Positions 46,875 through 58,721 are shown, counted from the stretch's first letter. The stretch is DNA of 64,000 nucleotides from Kitagawia praeruptora (GCA_037693485.1 CM075345.1:1195501-1259500); one strand, 5' to 3'. A program made the numbers and translations. The notes: a model not told the origin generated them from the letters alone.

Positions 46875-47762
46875 TGTTGTGCCCAAAATCACCATGGACT
46901 GAATTTAGGCCCATTAGGCCTTAAGGTTCAATCCATACGAGTAAGAAGATAGATCCAATGCAAAGCAGGAAGAATTAGATATGAAGAAATAAGCATCAGA
47001 CAGAGAAATAATCAAGAAACCATGGATACCAGGAGGTTCCTAAATGTCTGGAAGCTGAGCAGATCATTCGAAGACCAGGTTCCCCTAAGCAGAAGAGTTT
47101 GATTTAGTATACCATCAGTTACGAAAAGAGGTAAGAGCACGTAAAAATATTAGACGAGTTATCCAGCCTAACATGTTTGTTATTTGTGCAGGTATAGGTA
47201 CCTATAAAGAGGTTCCTAAGCAATATGTCCCGAAATAAGGAGGTTCCTGAGAAACAGGCTCCTGTGATATATGTTCCTGAGCACCAGGTTCCTAAGTATA
47301 ACCGGCAGAACGTTCTAGAAGCTATCTAGAACAGATAAATGTATTATTATTGGAATATAATTCTAGGGCGCAGATGATCCTAGAATATCTCCGATATACG
47401 AGAGAATTAGAATGGGGTATGAACTCGCGTTCTACTCTATTCCCACAACTAGTTCGTGAAAGGCACTAAAGGAACCTGAGTCCTATACGAACTAGGTAAT
47501 CGAACACAGCTATTTCAGCAGAGACAGAGTTACATTAGAACTACGTGAGCTTGATTCCTATATACGGATACGTAGGCACCTTGAGGGTAAGACGAATTCA
47601 GCTCTCTAATTCTCTCTAAAGGCACCTCAGATTATTGGAGACACCCTCGAGCTCAGCTCAACCCCACAAACACAACCCAAATCGTCCATTGAACAGTTGA
47701 TCGTTAGCCTTATAACTCATCGAGAACCTCACAAAAGTTGTTACGAAATCCACTTATCAACA
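46875..47762 (+). repeat. 3' LTR of inner Tat
   Basis: 888 bp, partner of 13101-13988, followed by ATATG (imperfect copy of ATATA). The TATA box is mutated to TATATAC. Confidence 0.9.
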
Positions 47763-48507
47763 ATATGAAGCCCACGTATGGCATGCCACTTGGGTTGCCA
47801 CATATTGGGGCTACCAACTATCTGGAAAGTGTAGAATGGAAGGTTATCCTGAAAGTATATAAGGAAACCGGAGGCATCTAAAAAGGCCTCCTAATAAAAA
47901 AAACTTTCAAAGAGGTTGCTATGGGAAAGGGATGGCTTCCCCCTGAAAAATATGGCTGGCAGCCTCCCACATGAGAAATGGAGAAAATCTAAAATGCCCA
48001 ATGAAGGGTCTACATGAAGATGCTCACGAGAACAACCGATCAAAAATTAATGAAAGGAGGCTTCCTATCAAGAAGAAAATGGGCATAGGCCTCCTAACGA
48101 TGAAAAGAAATGTGGCTTCCCAATTGAGGTTCGTGAACCTGACAAGAGCTGCAACAAGTTACGATACAGTACCCTGCTTCTCGGGTATAGATTCAAACCT
48201 TCTAAGGCAAGAAGTGAAAATATCAAAAATAGAGTTGAACCAGATGCCCGGGGGGTAATGGATGCACGTATCCCCTGGATGGAGTTTGATGTAATCGTAC
48301 TATTTAATTTCAGTAAAATGAGAAGTTGACTATTTCCTTATACATTTGTTGACTTATGATTAATTGGAAAAGAAGGGCATGGAAGCCCCACAAACATAGT
48401 TCCATATGACAGCCAGACTACCATCCAGAACTAGGGGTAGTGGATGTACATCCCTCCGTAGCATGCTGAAATTGTCAGAATTTTAAACTTTATTCAACTT
48501 TTAGTGT
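47763..48507. other. Non-coding part of the outer Tat-like element
   Basis: Continues the sequence interrupted at 13100. GGCTTCC/GGCCTCC phrases recur. A 95-codon frame at 47971-48258 lacks any recognisable domain. No pol motif is seen. Confidence 0.4.
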
Positions 48508-49440
48508 ACGTGTGGAACCTTACTTGGCACACGTAGCTTCCCTTCACTATTCGGGCAGGTGTGGAACCCTGATCGGCACACCTGGATCCCTCTATTACCA
48601 GACATGTATGGAACCTTGACTGGTTCACATGGCTTACTTGGTTATTTGGGCATGTATGGAACCCTGATCGACATACATGGATCCCTTCATTATTTGGGCT
48701 TGTGTGGAACCCTGATCGGCACACATGGATCCCTCTATTACCATACATGTATGGAACCTTGACTGGTTCACATGGCTTACTTGGTTATTTGGGCATGTAT
48801 GGAACCCTGATCGGCATACATAGATCCCTTCATTATTTGGGCTTGTGTGGAACCCTGATCGGCATACATGGATCCCTCTATTACCAGACATGTATGGAAC
48901 CTTAACTGGTTCACATGGCTTACTTGGTTATTTAGGCATGTACGGAACCCTGATCGGCATACATGGATCCCTTTATTATTTGGGCTTGTGTGGAACCCTG
49001 ATCGGTACACATGGATCCCTCTATTACCAAACATGTATGGAACCTTGATTGGTTCACATGACTTACTTGGTTATTTGGGCATGTATGGAACCCTGATCGG
49101 CATATATGGATCCCTTCATTATTTGGGCATGTATGGAACCCTGATCGGCATACATGGATCCCTTCATTATTTGGGCTTGTGTGGAACCCTGATTGGCACA
49201 CATGGATCCCTTTATTACCAGACATGTGTGGAATCTTGACTGGCTCACATGGCCTACTTGGTCATTAGGGCATGTATGGAACCCTGATCGGCATACATGA
49301 ATCCCTTCATTTTTCGGACTTGTGTGGTACCCTGATCGGCACACCTGGATCCCTTCCTTTTTAGACATGTATGGAACCCTGATTGGCATACATGGTTTCC
49401 TTTATTATTAATCATGTATGGAGCCGTGATTGGCATACAT
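48508..49440. repeat. 48-bp minisatellite with a three-monomer higher-order repeat (about 143 bp)
   Basis: About 20 monomers of 47-48 bp are present, each beginning GTATGGAACC or GTGTGGAACC. Three monomer types alternate: one with TGACTGGTTCACATGGCTTA, one with CATACATGGATCCCTTCATT, one with CACACATGGATCCCTCTATT. They form a trimer of about 143 bp that repeats regularly from 48557 to about 49130, then loses order. Because 48 is a multiple of three the array is open on both strands, which gives artefactual peptides. Confidence 0.9.
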
Positions 49441-52285
49441 CGATCTTTTAATCACTAACCTACGTGGTTACAAGAGTTAACTTGTATGGATTATCAAAGA
49501 TTTTACTAATGTAGCCTTGCAGGAATGGCTTACATGGCATTATCACACTCGATTCATAAAATAATTGGGGCTCCCGGAATGAAGGCTCCCAGGTCGAGCT
49601 TCCGGCACCCAGGCTACCAGGAATGGGTTACCGCCAGTAAGGCTCCCAGAGCCAGGTTTTCATACTGCGGGCTTCCAGGAACTATAGGGTTACCGGACGG
49701 TACCCCCCACACCCAGGGTGGTAACCACGCGGACTAAGAATAGGGCCCCGGAACAAATGCTTCTAGGTTGGGCTGCCGGTGCTAGGCTTCCACAAACAAG
49801 GCTCCCAGGATGGGGCTCCCAGATTCAGGCTTCCGGGTGACAAGCTCCCGCAACGGAAGCCCCTAAGGTGGAAGTTGCAACCTCAAGGGATAAGGTACAT
49901 GCAACCCCATATGCTTTTGAGTGACCTACACAGGTATGTGAAGACTAAACTCACCCCTTTGAATTATGGTAATGCTCATACACTCTATTACTCTTCCAAG
50001 CTTGCTATTAAAAGAATTAGCTTATCCACTGATGTTTAGTTAAAGAACTCATATGCATACCTTATGACTATAAAAGAAAAGTGATTAAGCATTTAGGAGT
50101 AGATCTATGATCCCCTTTAATGACTTGAAAAGGTTACCTCCTGTATGGAAGCCTAACTTGATTATCATTTTTACTTGTAGAGTAGTATTCTCTTCATAGT
50201 ACACAATCCTATCAAACTTCGAACACCTCGCTTACTTAGGAAACCATTCACTACGACACTAAGTAAATGGTTAGCCCCTAATAATCAGATTTAGGCTTAG
50301 CTAGAATGCCTTAGCCTGAATATAACTGCGTAAGCGTACTAGAATTTTAATGGTAGGCCTGATGTCTAAACAGATTTTACTAAGTTGCTTATGCGCTAGA
50401 TAGTAACCCATGCACTTTAAACGTTAAATGATAGAAAGAGGTAACCTAGTGATGGATATAAATGCTATTAACATATGTCTAAGGCTAATAATAAGATGAC
50501 CCTATCAAATGCAATATGCATACATTCATAAAACTAGATAACAATTAGTTTATAAACCAACCAACCTAATGATTAAATTTTAAGGTTCTTGTTGGTAGAG
50601 TTCACAAAGTTTTGCAGGATCGGCTTTCAAAGCTGAGCAGATTTTAGAAGATGAGCAGATTCCTACTCCAAAAATGGTTCCTGAATATTGGGGTTCCAAG
50701 ACGGAAGCTCTAATACTTTCTACACCAGACAAGGTTCCTGAACCAAAAGCGCTTCCAAGATGAAGGTTCTGCTGAACCTAGGGCATCCACGATGGAGCTT
50801 CAAGGATGAAACATCCAAGATGGGGACCCTAGGATGGGGCTTCCAGAATAAAACATCTAGAGTGAGGATCCCAGGATGGGGTTTCCAAGATGAAGCATCC
50901 AGGATGGGTATCCCAAGGTGGGGCTACCAAGGCGAGATGTCATGGTGGAAGCTCTTAGATGAATACTGCAATCTCGAAGGGCAGGGTTCCAGTCACCCAC
51001 AGTGCATGTGAACAGTCATTACGGGTTACCACTGAAACAATTGAAGGTTACAAAGTTGGAAGCTCCTTCACTACTCCTATGATGGAGATGAGGTAATATT
51101 TATGATGCGTCTAAATAAACACATCATAACCAAATTACACAGGTATGTGAGAAACTAAACCCTCTTTAATTGCATGAAATTACACTCTATGACAAGTATG
51201 TGAAATGATTATCCCTTAGGCTTAAGATTATTACTTTTTGATATGCCGAATTCATTGAAATCCTTTCGTGAATAGGAGAATTCGATATGCTAGAGGTATT
51301 AAGTCAAGACGATTAGCAAGACCTACAAGATATCTTTCATTGTGCATCCTATGTGACTACCACATGAATATCTGCATGATGCTAAATGACTCTTGCCTAC
51401 TAAAATTCAAATATGCTATTGTCATGTCCATATACTTCCTAAGTAATACATATGTTGTCACTCGCTTGGGATACATGAGATAAACATGAGGCATGCACTA
51501 GAATATATATTGTGAGATGAATAATGCTTGAGGTTTATAGATTCCTTGAATGTTTACATGTAGCTAATGGCTAGCCTATGTCTTTATTGCTCACCTGCAA
51601 TGGATAGCATCAAGGTTAATGCTATTTGCTTATAACTAACAGCTTGCGGGTTCCTTGATGTTTACCTACCACTAATAGGTTTCATGCTACATTCCTATTG
51701 CTGATTGTTTACATATTATTTATATGCAATTAATAGCTTGCAGGATGATTGCTATTCACCTGAAACAAATGGCTTCCGGGTTCCATGATGTTTACCTGTG
51801 GCTAACAAGTTTCCTTGTTATTTACTTATAGCTAACGACTAATGATTTCTTTGATATTCATCTACAACTAATGGTATGCAGGTTCCTTGATACTTACTTG
51901 AAGCTTATAGCTAACAGCTTCCAACTAATAGCTTCCAGCTTATAGCTTCCATTCTGCATTTTCTGTCAAATAGCTTGCAGGTTCATTGATGATCAGCTAC
52001 AGCCAACAACTTCTAGACTTCACAAAAGTAAGATTAAAGCTGGAATGGGCTGACATATTACATGAGAAAGAGATCTAAGGGCTTGGGGGGTAACTCGGTT
52101 CCCCAACACCCTACCACAAAGAGGAAAAAGGGGTTCCCATCAGAAGTTCACATGAAACAAGGGGCTTCCACCCTCCATGTTCATCAATGGAAACCCGAAC
52201 CCGGATTGGCACGATAAGAACAAAGATAAGTTCTACTATACTGCCTTTGCATATTCACTATCATGCATGTTTACACAATTATAAA
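49441..52285. other. Degenerate repeat-rich non-coding DNA of the outer Tat-like element
   Basis: No gene is seen. Degenerate short repeats with GGCTCCCAGG and GGCTTCC words lie at 49560-49870. GATGGGG/CATCCAGGATGGG words lie at 50690-50960. Repeats of about 40 bp with CTTGCAGGTTCCTTGATG-like text and AGCTAA lie at 51540-52020. Confidence 0.5.
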
Positions 52286-52299
52286 GAAAGGGCTCCAGC

Positions 52300-52480
52300 C
52301 GACCTGAAGCATCCTCCAGCCGACCTGGAGCATCCTCCAGCCGACCTGGCAGCCAACTAGGAGCACCTGGCAGCCAACTAGGAGCACCTGGCAGCCAACT
52401 AGGAGCACCTGGCAGCCACCAAGGAGCACTTGTCAGCCAACCTCTTGTCAGCCAACCACTTGTCAGCCAACCTTGGATCA
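52300..52480. repeat. GC-rich short tandem repeats
   Basis: CCTCCAGCCGACCTGGAGCA-type units (52305-52350) are followed by AGCCAACTAGGAGCACCTGGC in near-perfect tandem (about 52350-52430) and by CTTGTCAGCCAACC units (52430-52475). Derived frames on either strand are artefacts. Confidence 0.8.
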
Positions 52481-52802
52481 AGAGATTCAAGCATAGTTCA
52501 AGAGCGAGCCACTCAATCAACATTCCAAAATGGTGATTGAAAAGTTCGAAGTAATTCTATATAAGATCAGACAAGCGTAAAACCCTTGAAAGGAGTTTGA
52601 AGCTACCTCATGGAAGGTCTGAGACCCATAACAATCAACTAAGGATCCTCTTGAGGCCATTGGCCGACTGAGGTTGATGATCGAGTCCTGAGCTTGATTA
52701 TCAAGTCTTAAAGTTGATGTTCGTAGCCTCACCTTGATATTTGAAAGGTGAAAACGAAGCCGGAGCTTAGGCCGGGGCAAAAGCCGAAACGGACCTTTCA
52801 AC

Positions 52803-53385
52803 GTTGTTTGGGCCATATCTTGAGCTCCGGGTATCAGATTTGGACGATCTTACAGTCCACGCGAAGCTCATGGAGTTTTATACAACTTTGGAAGGTTCCC
52901 AGCCGACCAGGACCTCCTGGAAGCTGACCAGCTGCTCGGGAAGGGGTCTGGCCGACCAAGAGCTCTTGTCAGCCGACCTCACGCTGTTTGGGTCATATCT
53001 TGAGCTCCGGGTATCAGATTTGGACGATCTTACTGTCCACGCGAAGCTCACGGAGTTTTCTACAACCTTGGAAGGCCGACCAGGAGCAGGAGCCAGCCGA
53101 CCAGCTGCCAAAGAGGCCCTTAGCCGACCTGGTGTCAGCCAAGTGGCTGCCCAAGAGGTCCTCGCGCTGTTTGGGCCATATCTTGAGCTCCGGGTATCAG
53201 ATTTGGACGATCTTACAGTCCACGCGAAGGTCACGGAGTTTTCTACAACCTTTGAAGGTTCCAGCCGACCAGGAGCACCCCCTGGCCGACAAGGAGCATC
53301 CTCCAGCCGACCAGGTGCCACGGAGGGGCTCCAGCCGACCTCCTGGCACCTCCTGGCCGACCAAGAGCATCCTACGCATACATGA
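52803..53385 (+). repeat. Three tandem units of about 180 bp carrying the two-box module
   Basis: Each unit starts TGTTTGGGCCATATCTTGAG (first boxes at 52811, 52991, 53174) and has CAGTCCACGCGAAG 28 nt after box one. It then has a TTTTCTACAA-type block and a GC-rich stretch full of CAGCCGACCAGGAGC words. The module part is almost identical among units; the GC-rich part varies. Confidence 0.85.
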
Positions 53386-53680
53386 TCTTAATTATACCTG
53401 AACCAATACATGAAAATCATCATGATTTACACAATGCATGTGTTTTCATAAATAGTTTTTCGAAATTGCTAGCTGAAACTGTCGAGTAGGTACCTATGCA
53501 CGCTATATGCCCCACATGTTACCACTTGGAAAGATATGGCAGCGATTGAAGGTGTCTCCACGACCTTCCATTGGTTCCCCTTGAGACACGCATACAAGAT
53601 TATTAATGACATAAGCGCACATATGAGATTATGTGTTGTCTCCTGAAAATTCATACGAGTACAAATCACTTACAACTTAT

Positions 53681-53784
53681 AGGAGAAGTCCTCAAAATAC
53701 TCATTAAAGGAGAAGTCCTCAAAATACTCATTATAGGAGAAGTCCTCAAAATACTCATTATAGGAGAAGTCCTCAAAATACTCA
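53681..53784. repeat. 27-bp tandem repeat, four copies
   Basis: AGGAGAAGTCCTCAAAATAC plus CTCATTAT is repeated four times with almost no divergence, which suggests recent expansion by slippage. Confidence 0.9.
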
Positions 53785-54085
53785 ACAATTTCTTTGGGGA
53801 TCCGATGCGTTGGAATAATGGAAACATCTGAAAATTATGGCACAATGCCTGAAAAAGTTTGTTCGCCAAGGTCCTACTTGATTGGAGAAGCGGCAACATA
53901 CATTTTTTACAAAATCATTTGCACTAGCATATTCATACTTTCATGTATGCATCAAATATGTGTCATCTTGTGCATTATCTTTAAAGGCTACTTAGCCCTC
54001 GCTACTTATCTCTTTTTCTAGTTGTCTTGGTAGCCCAGGTTTTGGACGCTTGAGGCATCCCCACAACCGCAGGAGCATCAGGACT

Positions 54086-54127
54086 GTGACACCCCCCAAA
54101 TCCGGGGTCAGGAGATTTGGTTGTCAC
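54086..54127. other. Hairpin at the tip of the second solo LTR
   Basis: GTGACA (54086-54091) pairs with TGTCAC (54122-54127), and CCAAATC (54096-54102) pairs with GATTTGG (54114-54120). Two base pairs differ from the hairpin at 34206, each compensated on the other arm. Confidence 0.7.
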
Positions 54128-54371
54128 GCGAAAATCCTCAAAACAAAACATCTGTTTAATAATAATCATTCACTTGTGATTGTCCAACATTGGAAATATA
54201 ACATCTGTGACCCCAAACATACCAAGATCTTTTAAGGCTATAGGGCTAGAAACAAGAATCCAAATTCCATTAGATAAAAAGCATTCCTTCTTTACAACAT
54301 TCTCTTTGATCAAATCTTAAACCACTGGTGTAGCTTCGATTAGAAGTATGCCAGGCTAACTAGGCCATCAC

Positions 54372-54450
<79 letters not shown>
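54372..54450. repeat. ATA/TAA microsatellite
   Basis: About 26 uninterrupted trinucleotide units. Likely polymorphic. Confidence 0.98.
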
Positions 54451-54453
<3 letters not shown>

Positions 54454-54855
54454 TTAGAACTCAATCATATAAAATAGATCTTACACTAAATCCAGACATC
54501 CTGAGCCAAGTCATCTTCGAAATAGCATCACGCTTCTTCTCTTTCTGAACTGTGCGGATACGTCTCGCCAAACTACCTTACTGAAATGTTAGAATTTACA
54601 ATAGCAAGTATGAGCAAAAGAAATGCTCAGCAAGCGTATAAAAATTTTGATATAAAACCAGGATAAGTGGGGCATCAAAATCAATTGAAATGTAAAACAG
54701 TTTATAGAGAAACTGAATCAACAACTGTGATATAATTCAAATCATAACTGAAATCATTTGGCATGTCATAAAAATGAATCATCTGCCAATTCACAATATA
54801 ATATAGCCATTCTGGCGATATGGATTGGATACACTTATATAACTGAAACACAAAA

Positions 54856-55430
54856 CACCATTGCCCCCTGATCAGGTTCATAAGCAATGGGACCCTTTAT
54901 AGTCACCGGTACGTTACGATACCCGTGCTATAATTCGGATTTCTTGAGGGTACCAAAATATATAAAGACATAACACCATTGCCCCCTGATCAGGTTCATA
55001 AGCAATGGGACCCTTTATAATCACTGGTACGTTACGGTACCCGTGTTATAATTCGGATTTCTTGAGGGTACCAAAATAAATAAAGACATAACATCATTGC
55101 CCCCTGATCAGGTTCATAAGCAATGGGACCCTTTATAGTCACCGGTACGTTACGATACCCGTGCTATAATTCGGATTTCTTGAGGGTACCAAAATAAATA
55201 AAGACATAACACCATTGCCCCCTGATCAGGTTCATAAGCAATGGGACCCTTTATAATCACTGGTACGTTACGGTACCCGTGTTATAATTCGGATTTCTTG
55301 AGGGTACCAAAATAAATAGACATAACACCATTGCCCCCTGATCAGGTTCATAAGCAATGGGACCCTTTATAGTCACCGGTACGTTACGATACCCGTGCTA
55401 TAATTCGGATTTCTTGACGGTACCAAAATA
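54856..55430. repeat. Five-copy tandem repeat of about 118 bp with alternating unit types
   Basis: Units begin near 54858, 54976, 55094, 55212 and 55328 with CATTGCCCCCTGATCAGG and end with GGATTTCTTGAGGGTACC. Units 1, 3 and 5 read GTCACCGGTACGTTACGATA; units 2 and 4 read ATCACTGGTACGTTACGGTA. The pattern A-B-A-B-A shows duplication of a dimer. Confidence 0.9.
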
Positions 55431-58369
55431 GGCAAGTAATGTTAGCCTATAGGAAGATGGAATGGTTACCACATCCTCCTTAAATATAGCTGGACCAACT
55501 ACTCAACGTGGCCTCCTACGCTTTACCATTTTCTAATCCAATAGAGCAATTTCCGAATTCAATAGGAAATGCTTAGTTTCACATACAGTTCACATCCCTA
55601 TTATTTACTACGATAATAAGGATATGAAGAGTTTATCTTAAACAATTCCCCACATCAAGGGTACCAATATCAAGCAACTGTGTTCGCACAAAAATATTTA
55701 AGAATCACAAATAGCTCTGAACAATAGCTATTCATCATGATATGAATCAATGAAACATAAAATAAAAGTGTTTAAGATTATCAAGAAAATACTTGCCTCT
55801 GGTCCTTAGTTATTGCGTAATGCCGAAGTAATACAACTATCTTCTTCTTCTATCTTACGTCATCACATCCTCTGTTTTAATCGTGCCTTGGTTTACGCTT
55901 TAGCGGTTGCCACAAGTCTGATCCGCCGACATCGAGCCCGCGCGTCTACAATATCTCTGTCGGAAGAAAATAATTGGAAATATCCCCTTTGAACATAGAC
56001 GTTTTCCCGGTGTTAAAACACCTCACAAGTAAACCAGCAATTCCACAAACAATACTGCATCCATCTCCAACCTTATTCATAACCCACAAAGAATATTGCA
56101 TCTATCTCCAACCTCCTTGATTAGACATCTACTTATCTCTGTTGACCAACCTAAGTCAATATTCAATAATAAATCCTTGAAAAATAAACGATATCCGACC
56201 ATCGTTGCCAGTAAATCAAAGAAAACATCGTCTACTCTTAATGACATCTTATAATATAAACCATATAAACAATTAACACACATTAACTATATATATCGAT
56301 CAAAACTCGATTTACATCATAACCCTCGATACTTAATACCTTAATAATTCACATTGCACGTAAAGAGACTTGATAAGTAGATCACATAATCACATAGCAC
56401 GTAATTCACATAGCAGATACGACTCACAAATAAAAGAGCACTCAAAGTATTTTTAGAATATTTAAAAATATTTTTAAAGCACTTAAAAGAATTTTAAAAG
56501 ATTTAATTAACCATTTTTAAATCAAAGAGGATCGCTAATAAACCTTCCGGGTAATTATTGGATCTCCAAAATATTTAATCCGGGTTTATAAATAATTTTA
56601 GAATTTTAAAACTATTTTTATCGCTCCCGGATTATTTTTAGGATTTAAAACAATTTTATTTCATTTTAAATCACTTTTAAACAGAAAATTGGTTAATAAT
56701 CTTAAATAAATTAATTAGAATCAAGTAATAATTAATTAATAAAATTATCTAATAAAAAATTACATTTATTAGATAATCAAATTAATTAAATCATTATTTG
56801 AGATTAATTAATATAATTAAAAGAATTTAATTCTTAATTATTTTTGAATTAAAAACAAATAAATAAAGAAATAATAAAAATAAAATTCAGAAATAAATTT
56901 TAGATTTATAAAACATTTTCAGAAATAATTTTTCTGAAATTTATAATTAAATTCAGAATTTTAAAGTAATTAAAAGTAAATAAAAGTAAAAATAAATAGT
57001 AAAAAGTAAAAATCAATTCTCAAAATCATTTTTCAGAAAAGGTTAACAGATGTTTAGGATCAAATGGTTACTATTCATCACCATCTTCACTGTTCTTCGT
57101 ATGAATGCTCCAAGAACATTCATCAGCTTTAATGGCAGCTCCCCAGATTCCGGCGACCAACCCAGAATCCGGCGAGGCTCCAGCGACCATAAAAATGCAC
57201 CATTTGCTGCGTTTTCAGTCTCAAAATCACTCCAAATCGCATTCTAAACACAACTATACCATTCAATCAAACCCAGAATCAATCAAAACGAAAATCCGGC
57301 CAAAACCGAAATAATTCCGGCGACCTTCAAAGATTATCCGATTAAAATTCGATTTTGCTCATTTCTTAAGCAAATCAAACGTTCTATATACCAAATCAAA
57401 GCCCATGAGTTCAATGACTCATATCAATCATCAAAAACACAAAACAATCATCAAGAAATCCGGAAAATTGAAATTTATATCTCACCCCCAAATTTTCGAT
57501 TTCGAGTTTTAGGCTACTAAAAATCAAACAAAAATTATCATGATGCTCCTGGGATTATATACAATCTATAGATACTAACCACATCAACAACAAATCATTC
57601 TAAAATCCAAAATAAATTCGAGAAAGTCGAATATTAAAACTAAAATCATGAATTTACGATTCAAGCAAACTAGGATGTTAAAACACACATAAACATGTAG
57701 TAGAGATCAAGAGCTTCAATTTGGTTACCCACATGATCGATTTGGATGCCGGAATCACTGTCAAATGTTCGATTGATCCTCAAGACCACCAAGAACAATT
57801 TTCAGAGAATTTTCCAGAAAATTAAATCAGAAAATCTGATTTTTTGATTATTTTAGTAAATAAAAATAATTCAGATGCTATTTATATTAATCAAAAATTA
57901 ATACCCCAAAAATATTTTTAACCCCTAATTAAAATCATTAAGCCTTAAAAATAATTTTTATGGGATAAAAATGTAAAATTTATTTTTAAACAAATATGAT
58001 ATAAATGCCAAAATTCTCAAAAAATTTCGAATATTACAAAAATTACAACAAATTTCATTTTTATATATCCTACCATTTTATAAAAAATAATTTTATGAAA
58101 AATAGGGCCTCAGATTCAATATAGGGGCTGGATCCGGAAATTAAAATGCGAAATAATTGTATTCTAAAAATATAAAAATTACAGAAAAATAGAATAAAAT
58201 ATTCTATGATACACAGAAGTCACATAACACGTATGAGATAATTTTCCTATTTAATAAAAATCATAACGCGTTTAAATGCATTAAAAATAAGCTAACACAC
58301 ATTAAAATCAACTAAAAATATATTTTAATATAATAAATTACACGTAATTTTTCGGGTCGTTACAAGGAC

Positions 58370-58721
58370 ATCAAGGGATTCTTACTTGAAGGCCAATTTG
58401 GTAGAGAAAGGAAGCATCTCAGAGTATGAAGTCATGATTCTAAAAAAGAAATGCCAGAAGCTGGTAGCCCCATGATATGATGCCAACCGGAGTACCACGA
58501 ATGATATAAAGTGAATAGAAGACATCCTTGATTTGAGAACTCAGATTGAAATATGCATGCAGAAGCAAAGTGTTTCCTGTTTCTTACGCCGAGTTAGCTC
58601 ATGTAAGCTTGGGAACATGATGTGGAAGATGTGTACTTCTCTGAGAGAATAATAAGAAAGGATTGGACCTTACCTTGTTCTGGTTCCCCTTGCACTTATG
58701 CTTCAAGGAACCGGGGGTAAT
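58370..58721 (+). other. 3' tail of the outer Tat-like element with polypurine tract
   Basis: Non-coding, with a short gag/pol-free remnant. AAGGAACCGGGGG at about 58705-58717 is the polypurine tract. It shares GAGTTAGCTCATGTA and GGAACCGGGGG with the inner Tat tail. Confidence 0.7.

Larger units (their letters stand above)
13101..47762 (+). mobile_element. Inner Tat-lineage Ty3/gypsy element (host of most nested insertions)
   Basis: Two 888-bp LTRs start TGTTGTGCCC and end ATCAACA. The flanks are ATATA (13096-13100) and ATATG (47763-47767), a target-site duplication with one mismatch. Visible internal parts are the primer-binding site, the start of gag, an antisense gene, and the 3' tail with polypurine tract. 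The pol region is absent. It was probably removed by the deletion that also fused SIRE and Athila remnants near 29806. I counted about 33 substitutions between the LTRs (near 3.7%), the oldest datable insertion here. Confidence 0.85.
54085..58364 (+). mobile_element. Gypsy-type solo LTR (4,280 bp)
   Basis: It starts TGTGACACCCCCC and ends GGTCGTTACA, with a perfect AGGAC duplication at 54080-54084 and 58365-58369. It has no internal coding region. It is the same kind of LTR as 34205-46520 by tip, length and hairpin. It contains an ATA microsatellite, a five-unit tandem array (54858-55430), AT-rich non-coding DNA and a TATA-poor, A-rich right half. It sits in the 3' region of the outer Tat-like element. 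Confidence 0.85.

Noticed and set aside
13096..47767. Perfect target-site duplication for the inner Tat
   Set aside because: The flanks are ATATA and ATATG, so one mismatch must be assumed. I keep the element call because LTR lengths and internal signals agree.
48494..49436. Series of 60-120 codon frames on both strands with repeated MWNPDRHTWIPL or VCRSGFHT peptides
   Set aside because: They are readings of the 48-bp minisatellite, whose period is a multiple of three. No initiation context or conserved domain supports a gene.
48508..49440. Possible CRISPR array
   Set aside because: The units are contiguous variants of one monomer without unique spacers, and the DNA is a plant nuclear retroelement.
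52804..53401. Long frames across the 180-bp tandem units
   Set aside because: They cover tandem non-coding repeats, differ in frame between units and show no family match.
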